Positions 12,701-27,700 of a stretch of DNA of 64,000 nucleotides are shown in pieces. Position 1 is the first letter of the stretch. Every line of letters starts with the position of its first letter. Under the pieces are notes generated by a model. It did no database searches. It had not been told where the DNA came from and saw only the letters and a list, made by a program, of their open reading frames with translations. This stretch comes from Heliocidaris erythrogramma (lineage: Eukaryota > Echinodermata > Echinoidea > Camarodonta > Echinometridae), in the NCBI GenBank assembly GCA_025617745.1, contig CM046856.1, positions 46,925,049 through 46,989,048 on the forward strand, in the 5' to 3' direction. Position numbers and translations under genes: made by a program.

Positions 12701-15700
12701 TCCAAATCTTTTAAAATCCACCTCTTCTTCTGTAAGCCAAAATGTTCAGCAAAATTGTGTACAGAAAAAATGGCTGGAACATATTTTTTTAATCAAAAGG
12801 CTTTTCTTGAAGTTATATGTATATCTGTATATGTGTATTGGGAATCACATTTTGTTGATCGTTAGGTTGATAGAAAAAATGTATCAATAAATTATTCACC
12901 TAGAACTAGCCCCAGCTATATGACCTCCTTTGTCAAAGATATAAAACATAAAACAGTTGAAATTGACAGATATCTGTAGATCAGATCCAACTTAACCCTC
13001 TCAGTCCCCCAGGTGCAAAGATGTATATAAACTCAATGGGGTTTTATGGCTTGGGACTAAGAGGGTTAATATTCCTTTTATCAAATATATGCCTTCTTAG
13101 CTCACGTTTGATAAAAGGGCCTGTCCCGTATCACCAAAAAACTATAAATAGTCCTGAACTACAAAATAAGTCTTCTGAAGTTTATGTAGAAAAGGATATT
13201 TATCGATGTTGCGCATCGATTTATGCTTATGAGCTTTCAGCGCCGATTGTCTAAAGATCGAATACCTTTTTCTAACAGACTGTGAGTTATCGCTATCGGT
13301 GATATGGGACTTGCCCTAAAACATCCCCATTCTTCACTCCTCCTCCATTGTCATCTATAGACAACAAGTTCTACTTTCAATTTATCTTTATCCTTTCTTC
13401 TTTTATCTATTCTTACCAACACATCCTGATCTATCTTCTGATAATCGGTGTCCATCAGCACATGAGCAGTAGTAACCCATGTCTAACTCATTGCATACTT
13501 CTTGGCAGCCGCCATTGTTTTCCATGCAACTACCGGATTCATCTGAAAGCCGAGCATGAAAAAGAATGAAATATATTCCTAAAAATCTCAAATCAATATT
13601 GTTCTAATTTCCATTTTATTTTTTGAATTGCTCAAATTCAACGGGTTTAATGTTGCCATTTATGATAGTGATAAATTAATACACCAAAAAATTGTTTTGT
13701 GCTGAATAATTAATTACAGAAGTCATCTAATGTATACTGGCTCTACTAAAACAAATATATAAAGCGAATGAATGTCCTTGAATTAATGTTTACGAAAATA
13801 GACAGGGAAAATGCGATGTAATTAAACAGGAAATAACAATTAGTAGATCAAACCAAACCAAGTACATAACAAGTTCGAAGACAAATTACACTCACGAAAA
13901 TACATTGTAAACTCCTGTATAAGTTATATACTGTTTAAGTGTATTCTAGGTTTTGAAAAAGTGTCGTTTCAACTATCTCTATATCATGTTGTCATCAAAC
14001 CAACATAGATGAGTGTTTCAGCTACATGCTTTCCAAATTAAATAGGTTTACTTCTGTCCAGATGAATATTGTAATTATATAAAGTATTGGCACAGAGGAA
14101 CTGTCTCTTAATTAACGGGACGTCTCTGGTTAAAAATCATGTTGAGGCGCCAATGCCCTTTGGAAATGTATTAGTCCTCTACTATCAAGTCCCTGATGTC
14201 GGTCCACTGGTTGTTTATCTACTACAAGCACGTACCTGCTTTCTTAGTAAACGAGTGAAATAAAAGTACTAGCATGTCAGTATCTGAAATCTCAATATTT
14301 TTATGGATTGAATAAGACATTTTGGTACTTACAGCATCCATATTCATCTGACTGGTCGCCACAATCATCCTCGAGATCGCAAACATACTCATGAGGAATG
14401 CAATTCTTGTTGACACACTTAAACTCATCAGATGTACACTGTCTCACCTCCTCACCTAGATGGAGAGATAAGATAGTTATCAGTTTTACATCTCGTTTTC
14501 GAAAGAATGTATATTTTTAGATAGTAATTTTTAATGATTTGATTTTGATTTATTTATTTCTGCTTGATTTCTCAATTCATCAAATAATGGAATGCATACG
14601 TTATACAAATTATGCGATATACAATACAATGTAACATCATGACATTAATATATCTTAAACTACAAGGCTAACAGTAGGATTATAGAAAGAGAAATCAAAC
14701 AAGAGGGTTTTCATAATAAGCCGAGGCTTGACAGCATGAAAGCCCTTTGAGATAAAATATAATGATAAAATAATGAGAGAGAGAACGAGAAGAAGATACA
14801 GAGAGAAATAGGGATGAAGAGAGGAGGATAAGGTGAGGCAATTGTACCTCACAATTGTACAAAAAAAGAAATAGGACTGAAATATGTTGAATATGGTCTT
14901 GCTCTACAAGTACCCCGGATACATGTGCCAGACATTCTGCCAGAATAGAATGCCAAACCAAAGCTAAAAACTAGAAGCTACAAAATGTCTACGCAGGAAG
15001 GACCCCGTTTACTTAGCTAACTTGAAGAGGTTCTAACATACTTATTGCTAACACACAGCCGTCTGTAGGTTTTGCACATTTTGTCCCGCAAGGGAATGCA
15101 CATCCTGGTCAGGGATAAAAATGACTTTTTGCTAACCGCTCATTCGCTTGATACGTCACTTAATGAGAGAAGAAAATGCATATTCAGATCTCCTCCCACG
15201 TAATTCCTACAGTATATCGGTATTTATCAATTCAAATCAAGAAATCTCATTTTTTGTTTTGGCTTACCATAAAAACTATAAAAAGGCCTCTAAAGAACAG
15301 AGACGGTTTTTATCATTCATTAAAAAGGTATCAAGGAATGAATAATGATCACCAAATATTAACGCACATTTCAAAAGTTGTGTAATGACTACATTCAGAT
15401 AATTTTAATCAATGAATCACAGCGGAAACATTCATTTTGGGGAAATATATTAATGTGAAAGTACACATTATGTGAACAATTGATACAAGATGCAGAATAT
15501 ACTTACATAGGTCATGGTTATTTTCATCACTAGCATCACCACACGTATCTACCCCATCACAGAGAGCACTACGAGGTATACAGAATTCATTGTCACAACG
15601 CCATCTTTCTTCGGGATCACAAGGTATCGAGGCTAAAGAAGAAATCAGAAGGAAAAAAAAGTGGTCATAAGCTCGTTTCTTTATGCTTCACACGTATATA

Positions 15701-18700
15701 CAAGGTGAAAGTAATATTACATTCTGGATTTTCCGATGAAAACATAATAAACAATTTTTCTTTTGTAAAAAAGTTTTAATTTCTATAAGTGAGTGACAGT
15801 CATGAATCGGACCTTATAGCTTGCGATTTCCAAGCTCTAAAACATCTTATTACAGCAGTAATACTTAAATGTTTCCAAACACTACGATGTTTGCCAGCAA
15901 TCGTTTTCTTTTTCGAGGGGGGGGGGGGGGTGAAGTAGGCCTATATTGTCCACTTTCGAGAGATGTATCCAAACAGGTGTAATATAGTAAATATATGACA
16001 TCATTGTATATATATCACTAGAACTTTCTAAGTCACGTTCGGAGACAAGCCTAACTTAGAGCATAGTGATAAAGTCTTGTCACTACAGTTTCATTGATGA
16101 GTGGTACTCCAAAAACAGATGCCATGAAGCAAATATGATCTCACTGTAAACTTCCAAAGAACTTTTGGTCTATCTTCAGAGACAAACCTTTACTTACAGC
16201 ATAGTGATAGGGTCTCGTCACTGCCGTCTGGGCAATCAGCCGTTCCATCGCATCTCCAGCTAAGAGGGAGACAGACTGTATCATCGCAGGTGAACTGGTT
16301 AGGGTAGCAATACAACCCTTGAGGTAGTCGAGTTGCTAAAGATATTGAAAAAAAACAAAAAAACAATCAGAAATGCATCAGGTGATCAGTTGGATCAGGA
16401 GGGGATCAACATAGTCATTTAATCATTATTTATTAATGTTGTGTCGGATATACTGTGGTATAAACACAATATTGTTTATTGCAGATTAGTTCAGGTGTTG
16501 CTTGATTAATGTAAGCCGATATTTTAACATTTTTAAACGAGATATCTGTCCTTATTTGATCTTCTAATGGAAATCGTTTTTTTTCCAGCTCCTGATTAAT
16601 ACGCACTATGAATCAAAAATACATCAGATATCAATCTGTCTGCTCGTATCCATTTATTTCTGTTTTAATTTACATGGTTCCTTTATCACTTTTTCTACAT
16701 ATTGTTCATCTTTGATTTGTCCTACAAATCTTCTTGAAATTTAGGCAATTATTTTTATGCAAAACAGTGTCCTTATCCATCCAACCTTCCATCTTTTATA
16801 ATTTTTCTTCAAATGATATTCATCACGCATTTGTTTGTTTGAAGGCTTATCGCACTCCTCTGTTTTTCCTCTCTGTTCATCACTCTGTCCTGCTCTTTCA
16901 TGATTCTACTTACGGCAATTGACTTCATCTGATGAGTCTTGACATTGGCTCGTCCCATCGCAGACGAACTCCTTGTCAATGCAGTGTCCGCTGTCACACT
17001 GGAACTGACTCGGGAAGAAACACATTTGCTCGGCTACAAAGAGAAAAAAGTTGGGACTACCCTATCAATATTTTCTTGTAGGAGATGACTATTGTGATGC
17101 AAGCTACACTTTATTATAAATCAAGAATCTGAAAGGAATATTACATAATATATATGTTCCTTCCTTCGCCAGGAGAGGGGACTACTTAAGCAAGCAACAT
17201 ATTGCAAGAAGTCTGGTATGTCTGGAGGAACTGTCATTTTATCCCTATCCAAGCAAACATGATCCTGTGTGGATTTTGATGACGTGGATAGGGATATGTA
17301 TCCCACAGCTGCCGTCATGCAATAAAAGAGGAGTTTCCACCTCAAATATTTGTTGCGAAATGATCAAACCAAAGAAGGAAAGAGGAGATATAGAGAAAGA
17401 GAATAAGAGTAAGAAAGAGAGAAAGAAAAAAAAAATCAAAATTTAGATGGGAAGAGGGAAAGAAAGAGAAAGGCAAAGAGGAAGGGAAGAGAGAGACAGA
17501 GAGAGAGGGAGAGAGGGGAGAGAAAAAGGGGTGGGGAGTCTACTGAAATATGGAAGCAATACTCACGGCAAGCGACCTCATCGTCTCCAGCAGGACAGTC
17601 CTCCTCGTAGTTACAGACAAATCTCCTTGGGATGCACTGGTTGGTAACACAACGAAACTCACTCTCTGAACACTGTCTATAAGCTGTAATTCAAATACAC
17701 GCAAACAAGGATATAATTTCGTCACTGATATGAATTTTTATAGATTATACAATACAGAACTGCAATACGTATGGGATACTGTTGAGCCAAGACATAAATT
17801 TTCAATGATTCTAACCAGTGACGTGACTTGAATACAGCCATTTAGGGGGCACTGGCATCGTTGGGGGGGGGGGGGGGGGGGGTGGGAACCGGTCTTACTT
17901 GGAAAATTCAATGTGAATTTACAAGCGCACTGATTAGGGGGAGGGTGCGGGAAGGGGTTCTATCGTCTTCTTTTCTCGTCCTTTTTCACTTCTCTCTTTT
18001 CTTGTCGCCCTTTCTCTCTTTTCATTTTTCCGCCATTCGAATAGTGGGGGTGAGGCGGGAAAGTGCCCCCGTGCTCCCTGTAGCTACACCACATGTTTCT
18101 CAGTCAACGAATACCCAACAGTCAAGTTTTTCTATTTTAGGTACAAAAATGACAAAGCTTCTAGTATATTAGGCAATTTACATTCTTGCAGGCGCGTGCA
18201 ATACACATTATATATTTTGTCTGGAGAAGTCAGAGTGGAGGAAACTGGTGCCAACTTGAAGAAGCAAAGCTGATTAAATTGGAAAATTTGGATACTCGGT
18301 TCCTCTAGATACATACTACATGCTTGCTCATCCGAGTTGTCTCTGCAGTCAGTCTCAAAGTCACAGACCCAGCGTTGAGGAATACAGTCTCCATCGGCAC
18401 ACTGAAACTCTCCAACACCACAGGTAGCAGATTCTACAAGAGGCCAAGGATAGTGAATAAAGGAACTGTACAAACATTTCAATATCAAGATATATATTAC
18501 CGTCTCCAGTCAAACACTTCTTCATGAAATTCTTCAAGAAAAATATTCCAGCAAGTCAGCAATGTCTAAGACTGATGTGGGGTTATAAAGATGGTAATTC
18601 TATGATTGTGATATAATTGTAATTGTAAATAACAATACAAATAGTTTGTTTGAAATAAAATACGAAACTGGAATTGTAGTATGTTGGTTAAATGATGCGC

Positions 18701-21395
18701 AGAATGAGGATAGCGGACCGTAATTTATTTCATTTTGACAGGTTTATTATACACAGTATTAAAATCTTGGAATATTGATCAATCAACAACGATACATAAT
18801 GATAATACTACTACTGTTTGTGTAAAACACATGTCACATGATATAGCGTCAATAATTATGTGCTTGTAAAGTCCTTTGCAAATTATTACTCTAGTTTTAG
18901 CTCCGACATCTTCCGTTATCAGCGCACAGTGCATTCCAAGGAATACATAATTTCAGGGCCCCGTTTCATGAAACTTTTTGTCAATGACAAGTTACAGTAC
19001 TTGTTAAAAGCTACTGAAATCCTTGAATCTGATTGGCTGAGAGAGAATTTGTCATAGAAATGAGGGAGTTGTTATTGATAATAGGTTTCATGAAACTTGG
19101 CCCTGGTCACCAATTAACACCCGGGTAAAGAAAGACGAGTACAGATGAAATGCCTTGCCAAGGGATATTTATATACGAACCGGGCAGAGATTCGAACCTT
19201 CAACCTCTCGATTGAGGGTCAAGTGGATCAACTACTATGCCAGGATGCTTACCACATTGTTCTTCATCGGAGTTATCACGGCAATCATTATAGCCATTGC
19301 AAACTGCCCAGGATGGTATACACCGGTAGTTGGTCACGCATGAAAACCAACCGATTGGGCAAGTTGTCCGGGTTTCTGTAATCGACAATTCAAAAAGATG
19401 CATGTTCAAAATTTCAATATCGTTTTCACGTCTGAATGTTTTATGTTTATATTTCTAAAGTTCTTTTTATTATGTGATTTTTTATCTTCATAATTTAGAT
19501 CTTTTCATCGTATTTGTAATGATGTTTCTTATTATGTGATTGTTATTTTCTATTTATATGAAAATATTGGCATGTATTTCAAGGCGATGCTGGAAAGCAG
19601 GTTCTGGTTATATCAGGCTTTTTGTTACTGTGATTAGATGAATAAACTCAATAGGCATATCATCAATTAAAAAAAAATATTCGAGATGGACTTACGACAC
19701 TCTCTTAGCGGTTCATCGCTTGCATCTCCGCAGTCATTGTCAAGATCACACACCCATGTTGATGGAATGCAATAACCTGTACCACATTGGAAGTATCCCT
19801 CCGCACATTCTCTTTCAGCTGTGAAAAAAGTTACAGTATCATTACGAGAAATCATGAAGCCCTCTTGAACTCTACTGTTCTCTCTATATATACTCAAGAT
19901 CTTTCATAGATCTTTAATCTGTCCCCATATACTCATTTTTACGTTTCCTTGAGCTTTCATTCAAATGTTAATACATTATGTATCCTTTTATGATTTCATA
20001 TTTAGGTTAGGCTATCACATACGTAGCTTCCCCGCAAGAAGACTGTTACTGCCATCGACAATATATATGGCTGTAACAGCCTTATTGCAGGCAGCTGACG
20101 ATTTACATGTATCGATTTATATATGGAGTGAAATAATTGAATGTTGAGTCTTGAACTTACAACATACATCCTGTACTTCATCTGATCCATCTGCACAATC
20201 CTCAATACCATTACAAGCTAGTACATGGTTAATACATGATCCTGTCCGGCATCGAAACTCCCATGGCTGGCAGACTGTCGTATCTGAAAAAAAATGGGGG
20301 AAAGGAAGGAGATCGAGAAGTTCCTTTTATTACATTAGCGACATTAGATGGAAAAGTAACGTACAGTGTAAGTTATACTTTACTGAGTTATGTAATACCT
20401 TCTTTAGAAGATAATAATTACTCATACTCTATGGAAGTTGATTTACATGTACGTTTAGTACTTTAGTTGTATTTACACTGTATATAAATTTATAGTTGTT
20501 AATTGAATGTTTTGTTGAGAAATGTTGTTTAATATGTAAACTATATACCCATTTACATGTATTCAATATGTCATTTATATTATTGTAAATATATTGTGCT
20601 CTCATACCCCGAGAGGGGATCGATATAGTGAATAAAATCTTATCTTATCTTATCTTTACCTCTCTACTACAGTCTCTTTACATGGTTTCCCCATTGGTGG
20701 CCTTTTATATACAGGTTTAAAGTGCAGACTTGACAATACTGCTGTGCCAAGACCTTTCTGTAAAAGTGACAGGTCGCCTCGACAAGACGAGTTTGATAAA
20801 CTGCTTCAATGATTATCTTGAAGTTTCAAGGTATTCCATATAAAGCCACACAGGAAAAGCTTGCCTGACATTATCAGCTGATGATCAGATCAAAGACGAA
20901 GCATACAATCTAAACAAGCATAGTTGAATCCAGTGTGTAAAATGACTACGACCCCCTAATGAGGAAAATATATGTAAAGTTTTCTTTTTGTTAACTTAAA
21001 ACTTGCTATATTCCTGGGAAAATCCCATCCGCTCCCTCTTTCGGGCCTTGAGAAGTCCATTGGGATTCTACAATGAAAATTCTGCCCCTCCTTTCGACCA
21101 ATCCTGGATCTGCCCCTTTACAAAGGTTCTTTGCACCAATATTTGTATACTTACTGCAGTGAGCTTCGTCAGAACCATCCAAACAATTACTGACCCCATT
21201 GCAAAGTTCGGTAGAAGATACACAGGCGCTGTCGTCGCATTGGAAGATCCTGTCAGGGCAGTAACGTATCGCTGTGACGGAAGTTGAAAAGAAGAGGGTT
21301 TAATTGAAGCTATTCAGCTCGATTTTCAAGAAAGATTAGAGGAAAGGAAGTACAATTAACAAAATATCATGACATGCCAGAAAGAAAGTAGTTGC

Positions 21396-21441
<46 letters not shown>

Positions 21442-24400
21442 ATCGTGAAAGAGACGAGAGCTACGGGAGACAGCTAGCAAGACCAAAGCACAATAACAGC
21501 AAGAGAGAAAAAGCAGATGATGGAAGTGATATTTATTCACATTTTGTTATTCTTTTGATATACAACAAACATTATTTTTTCTAAAATACATATGAATTAT
21601 GCAAACAAACAAAATAATCAACATTGTCCTAATCCTATTGTGGGTACTAACAGAATTTTGAAGAATATTAAAAATGTAATTTGTGTTTCTGTTTTTAATC
21701 TCTATGTTATTTATCACAGTCCAAACCACACTGCTCATTTAACAGAACTAGAACATAATAATTTTCATATTCACGCAGGGTATACAATGAAAAAAGTGCT
21801 AATTTTAGCACTTAAAGATTTAATTTTTTGCACTTTTTAAGAGCCCGTATAGTGACTGCACTCGAAGTGCTAATTTAGCACTTGCAACTGGGCTACTTTG
21901 CTAGCACCCAAAGGAGCTGACTGCTGTGCACTTAAAGTGCTAAACTTCAGCTCTCTTTTGGTGCTAGCAGTCACTATATACTAAGCTCCTAAAAAGTGCT
22001 AAAAGTAAATTTTTAAGTGCTAAATTTACCCTGTTTTGAGTGCAGTAATTTGAGACGGAATGAAAACAAAATGAGAATATTTCTAATGCTCCACTTTAAT
22101 AGCAGATCACTATATCACTCAACTTGCAGTTTTAACTTTCTATTTTCCTATATGCAATACCAACCGAATTTCTTCTTCCAAACACTATACCTACGTAACC
22201 CTAAACGTTACTTAAAACCCAATAGCAACCCCAACCCTACATCTTTGTTAAAATAAAACCTATAACAAAAGTCACTGGAGCAAAATCGGAGCACCCATTT
22301 TTCTCCAAACAACTTACGACAATCCATCGGCTCGTCCGATCCATCGCTGCAATCTGCCTCCGTATCACATCGCCACGACAACGGGATGCATTTCTCCTGG
22401 TTCTCGCACGCAAACTGGTTGGAGGAGCAGTCTGCCAGACATATGACTCCGTCCTGGGCGAGCATGAAGCTGTCCGGACAAGCACATGTGAAGGTCTGCC
22501 CACCTGGTGCGATGAGGCACATATGTGAACAGCCTCCGTTGTTGGTTCCACAGGGGTTGACGAGAGCTGACAGGAAGACAAGTTTGAACGGACCCACATA
22601 TTTAATCATCATCACCACAAGAGAACAATGACTATAATTTTGTCGAAATAGCCATTGAAAATTAATACTAATTGTCATTGTTGGTTTGTTTTTATTTCGA
22701 TAACTATATTATTGAATTAAAATGGACAATGATGGAGTATTATGAATGTAATTGAAGTGACATTAACCTAATTTCCACTGTTCTCCCTAGGTATCCTATC
22801 GTGCCTAAGCCTTTTAAAAGTTCTACCGCTTCAATTATCAGATTACATCGTTATGCCAACCATCGTAAACTTGGAGAAAATTCCATACCATTTGGTCATT
22901 AAAATGAAGTCATATCAAAGAGTTAAGAAATAATGTTTTATTAATAACAAAGTGGAAATGTATATGAAATTGAAAACACATTTGAGTAAATGATCTGGTG
23001 ACGTAAGAAGACATACTTTGATCCTGTCGGAGTGGATGGTAGATGTGTATATCCATGGGGACCTGAAGTGTCTCAATGTAATCCATCGAGTTATGACCCG
23101 TCAGCTTGTTGAATCGACGCACGGTCTTATGATTCCAATCCGTCATATAGACGTAGTCCTCAAAGACGGAGAGAGCAAACGGATGAGCTAGCGAGGCACC
23201 ACGTGTTGGTAAGATGTGGAAGGTTGTGCCGTCAAGGTCAGAAAATCTATGATCCCAAAGAAAGAATGATGTAAAGTAGAGTTTGGACAAAAGTAAGGAA
23301 GTTTAAAGGTTCCAATGACAAGACGAGATATCGCTTTTCCTTATTGTCCTTCAAACGACTTACCATTATCCGAATCGGCCTAACCAACTTTACTGGGGGA
23401 AAAATTAAATCAAATTTATATCTTATAAATTTGTTCAGAAAAGTGAATTTTATTTTAAGAAGCGGAGTCACTTCGATTGCGTCAGTACCTGCGCTAATCG
23501 AGTCTGTGAAGGCTATTGACCAATATACTAGTTATTAAAAGTATTGTTTGCACTTTTCATTTTCCAATCACTTAACGGTATCAATCAATGGCGTGCCAAA
23601 GACTGTAACAGTCACTGACGCGGAAAACTTTTGACGCCTCGTGTGAGCCGGGCTAAATTGGTCTTCGATATGACGTTTATTTCCCATCAGATCGTTCACG
23701 TCAATGTGTTCGATAACATTGTGATAGCAATAATTGTTTCATTTTTTTTTTCAACACTCACCCTACGTGATTCAAATGAGCATCACACCAATACAATCTT
23801 TCTGCAGCATAGTCTATGGTCAGACCATTAGGGAAGACCATCTTGTTGTCATGGTAACGTGTCTTCTGAGTACCATCCATACCCACGCGCCCAATGTAGG
23901 CATCAAGACCCCAGTCAGTCCAGTAGACGTAACTATGTATAAAGACAGAGAATCCGTATACAGCACGTTAGTGTTTTACAGAAGGGAACTTTGAGGATGG
24001 ATACAGTGTTATTTTCACGAATTGTTTCAGTTATTTGAAGGAAACGACGCAACCCTGTGCACTCTTTGAAAAAATGGTAACAAATGCCCAGCATAAGGGC
24101 GATTATTTGTCCGACCAACTTTTTCCCCCCACTTATGATCACCCTTTTTATTACAAACTGAGAAAAAAAATTGCAATTGCCAAAGTGTTGTTCGGACTAA
24201 ACATCATAATTACTGTCATGTTTGGCAATTTTTGTCCCACTTTTTCTTTTACAGTGCATGAAAAGGAACCAGGTTAATTTTAGAAATCCAGTCTTTATGT
24301 TCTGTATAAGAATGAAACTCTTTAATTTTGACTCCAGTCGAAGATTCGGGCGGGATTCGGGATGAAAGCAAAGATATCTCACCCATATTTCGGATTGACC

Positions 24401-24641
24401 ACCACAGCTCTAGGTTGGTCCATTCCAGAGTATACCAAGGTCTTTCTCTGACTCCCATCTAGCTCAGCAACCTCCATCACATCGTTTACACTGTCCACCC
24501 AATACAGCTTCCTGTAAAACAAAGAAAATGTGTTCACACTTAGTATGCTGTTCATACAGGTTGTCAAATTTGATCTAAAGCAAAATCTAAGTAAAATTAA
24601 TCTTAATCGAATGGTTAAAAAAATAAGAATAAAAGAGAGGG

Positions 24642-24705
<64 letters not shown>

Positions 24706-27700
24706 GGGGGGGGGGGTAGTACGTAAGATCCCACTACCACATTTTCCTCTCACTTTTGATGGCCTTCTTTTCTCGGATTTCATCCACCAAAAAGAACAAA
24801 AGAAAGGGAAATGGAATCTGTTAGCCCCAAGCTGAAAGCATAAACACCCCATGAATAATTATGAATAAATTAAAGGCTTGAGAGTATGCAAATTTATGTT
24901 GGTAAGATCCCCCAAGTATAGGCCATTGCTCCCCAGGAACTCCATTGCCCCCAATAACTGGACCCACACAACGTACGCCACCGGTTGGGCATGTTGTGTG
25001 TAAGTATACCTTCCAACCCAGTCGACAGAAATGCCCTCTCCTCCATTCACGAAGTCCTCGATGATGACTTCACGATCCGTCCCGTTCATCCACATGCGGA
25101 CGATTTGTGACCGTCGGACATCCAGGACAAAGAGACGACCTTCCTTGTAGTCGAAGTCGAGAGCGACAGCGCCTTGGAAGTCGTCAGCGATCAGATTGTA
25201 CTCACGCCCGTCAAGGGAGAGGGATCGTACGTAGTAAAGGTTACTGAAGATGATCAGAGGGTCAATTCCTAGAATGAAAATATAAAGAAAAGGTTGATGA
25301 AAGGGATTACAAAATGATATCATCAAGCATTTTCTAACTGTACATAGAATGATATAAGAGGAGAAAGATAATATGCATTCAGACAGGCAAAATTGCTTGG
25401 AAGATCTCAAATTTAATGGAACTGACATCAGCTCATACGACAACGCTGCCTTGATTCTATAACCGAGTTCTCATTTAAAAAGATCCTCAAAACTTCTGTT
25501 TTGTTAAACGACGTTTTGGAAACGACGTTTTGGAACGAAGCATCGTATAGCTATAAAGTCATCGCCCTAAACGTCGTATAATTTTCCTCGTCTGAACGAG
25601 GGTTAGTTTGACACTTACCCGAGTTGTGTTTACACGATCTTCCATTAGCTAACAGGGTATAGCCATCGACACACTTGCAGAGGTACGATCCAATCGTGTT
25701 CTCACAAATCTGACTACAGATCTCAGGCCTCTCCAAACACTCGTTGATTTCTATAAAAGCAAATTAACAATATGACATTTGGTAATACAAATTCGTAGAC
25801 AAAAGTATGGTTATACCAAGGTATCATTACTTTCTATATCCCCTTTTCTATCCTTTCTTGTGCATCCCTGCATCCAGTAAAATGTCATTTTTACATTCTA
25901 TAATTATGTAGAGGACGTTGCGTTACGTCAAGTAACGGAAGATTGCTCCGTTTACGAGCAAACCTACGAATTTTATAACTGTCACACAATGACTAATATT
26001 AAAACAGATTATGAATGTACTGATGAGGTATAATAATAATAATAATAATAGTGGGTTTCTGTATATAGAGCGCATGTCTGTCAGACTTGACACTCCTGGC
26101 GATCCACAATTATTGCCACGGCTTTAGCATGGCTGCTCATACGGCGCTTTAGCATTTCAAGGAATTAATTCCTGCCAGGTACCCATTTACTTCACCTGGG
26201 TCGAGTGTGGTAAATGTAGATTAAAGTCTTGCCAAAAGACACTAGTGCTGCGCCAGGGATACGAACCCCGTATACATTGTGGTTCACAGTCCGGGGATTT
26301 ATCCACTAGACCACAACACCTCTACGTGGAATATGGTATAAATGAACATCGATTCAAATAAAATCAAGGAAAGGTATATTTTCTTTCATGACACTGTGGC
26401 CAATGGCTTGGACTACGTTTGTTGGGTTTTTAGAATTGAGATAAGTTTTACTTCCCGCCGTTATTAAAATGATATCACACAGACTTCAAAAATATTACAT
26501 TAAACTGATTCCAGTGAAAATAAACTGGGTTGAATTGTGTGCAGATAGATACTTGTAAAAAATGGATAGTTTTTAAAAAAGGATAATTTGCCTCCTTTTT
26601 TTGCCTCACTCATTATCATGATTATCAGTCAGTTGGAAAATGAAACAGGGACAAAAGAGAGATTTATAATAATGATAATAAAGTCATTTTTATATTGCGC
26701 ATAATGATAAATTCTCTATGCGCTTTATAACAATAAATAATACAATCAAATTTAATACAATTAAATATAATATTATGCAGTACAGGGGCGGATCCAGGAT
26801 TTTGTAAAAGAGGGGGCACAGAGCCTGAAAAGTACACAATTTATGGGGCAATTTTTTCATTGCGTACTTAAGGTATGCCAGTTGGGTTTCAAAAGAGGGG
26901 CCACGGGCCGGTTTTCCCCCTATGTAGATCCGCCACTGATGCAGTAAATAATTCAGGTATATAGTTTAACAGAAATTCATATCGGATATTTTTTTTTTTG
27001 CACACCCTTTCTTTTTATTCTTTCTTTTATTAGTGACTCTGCTGATGTTGTTGATAATTCGGATTATATTCCTATAATTATCATAGCTCCGAAATGTTAC
27101 ACAGCACCGATAAGGTCTTACCAATACTCAAGTTTGTCATTCAGACGTGCATACTTACCGGCACATGTTCTCCCATCAGGGTTTAACCTAAAACCATTGT
27201 AACAGGTACAATAGTAGCTATTAGCCGTGTTCACACAATCATGCTGGCAGCCTGTAGCGTTGTTCTCACACTCGTTTACACCTGTTCGTGAAAAAGAGAA
27301 TGGATCAATTTACATACTGATAACACCATCCGCAAACACTTTCCAAAAAATCAACTTAACGGCAGTATCAATTCCCTATATTGTCTATAGAAATCATGTT
27401 CGAATTATGACGGTTATAATGGCATTGTAATAGTCACACATTTGAATAGGACTAGAGTACAAGGCTACTAAAATTACCTTGGGTTTATTTTCATAAAAAG
27501 TTCTTCGAACGTGTTGAATATCGATTAACCCTTGTGATCCTTTAAGCAAATTTTAGATAAGCATCATGAATTCAATTTGTGTAGTTATGAGTCCTGTCGT
27601 TTAACACATAGCTATCCCTTCAGTGAAGATACATATTTTTGTGTTTCATGAAGATAATCCTCGTTGGTATTTATTACAAACGATTCCTCCTAGAGATCTT

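Noticed and set aside
24379-24852. Extended minus-strand frame with Leu-Ser repeats upstream of exon 16
   Set aside because: The Leu-Ser run is a translated (GA)n microsatellite; the acceptor TTTACAG at 24512-24518 defines the real exon edge.
24859-25009. Continuation of the exon 15 frame past its donor
   Set aside because: The propeller pattern stops at DWVGR exactly at a GTATAC donor whose phase matches exon 16.
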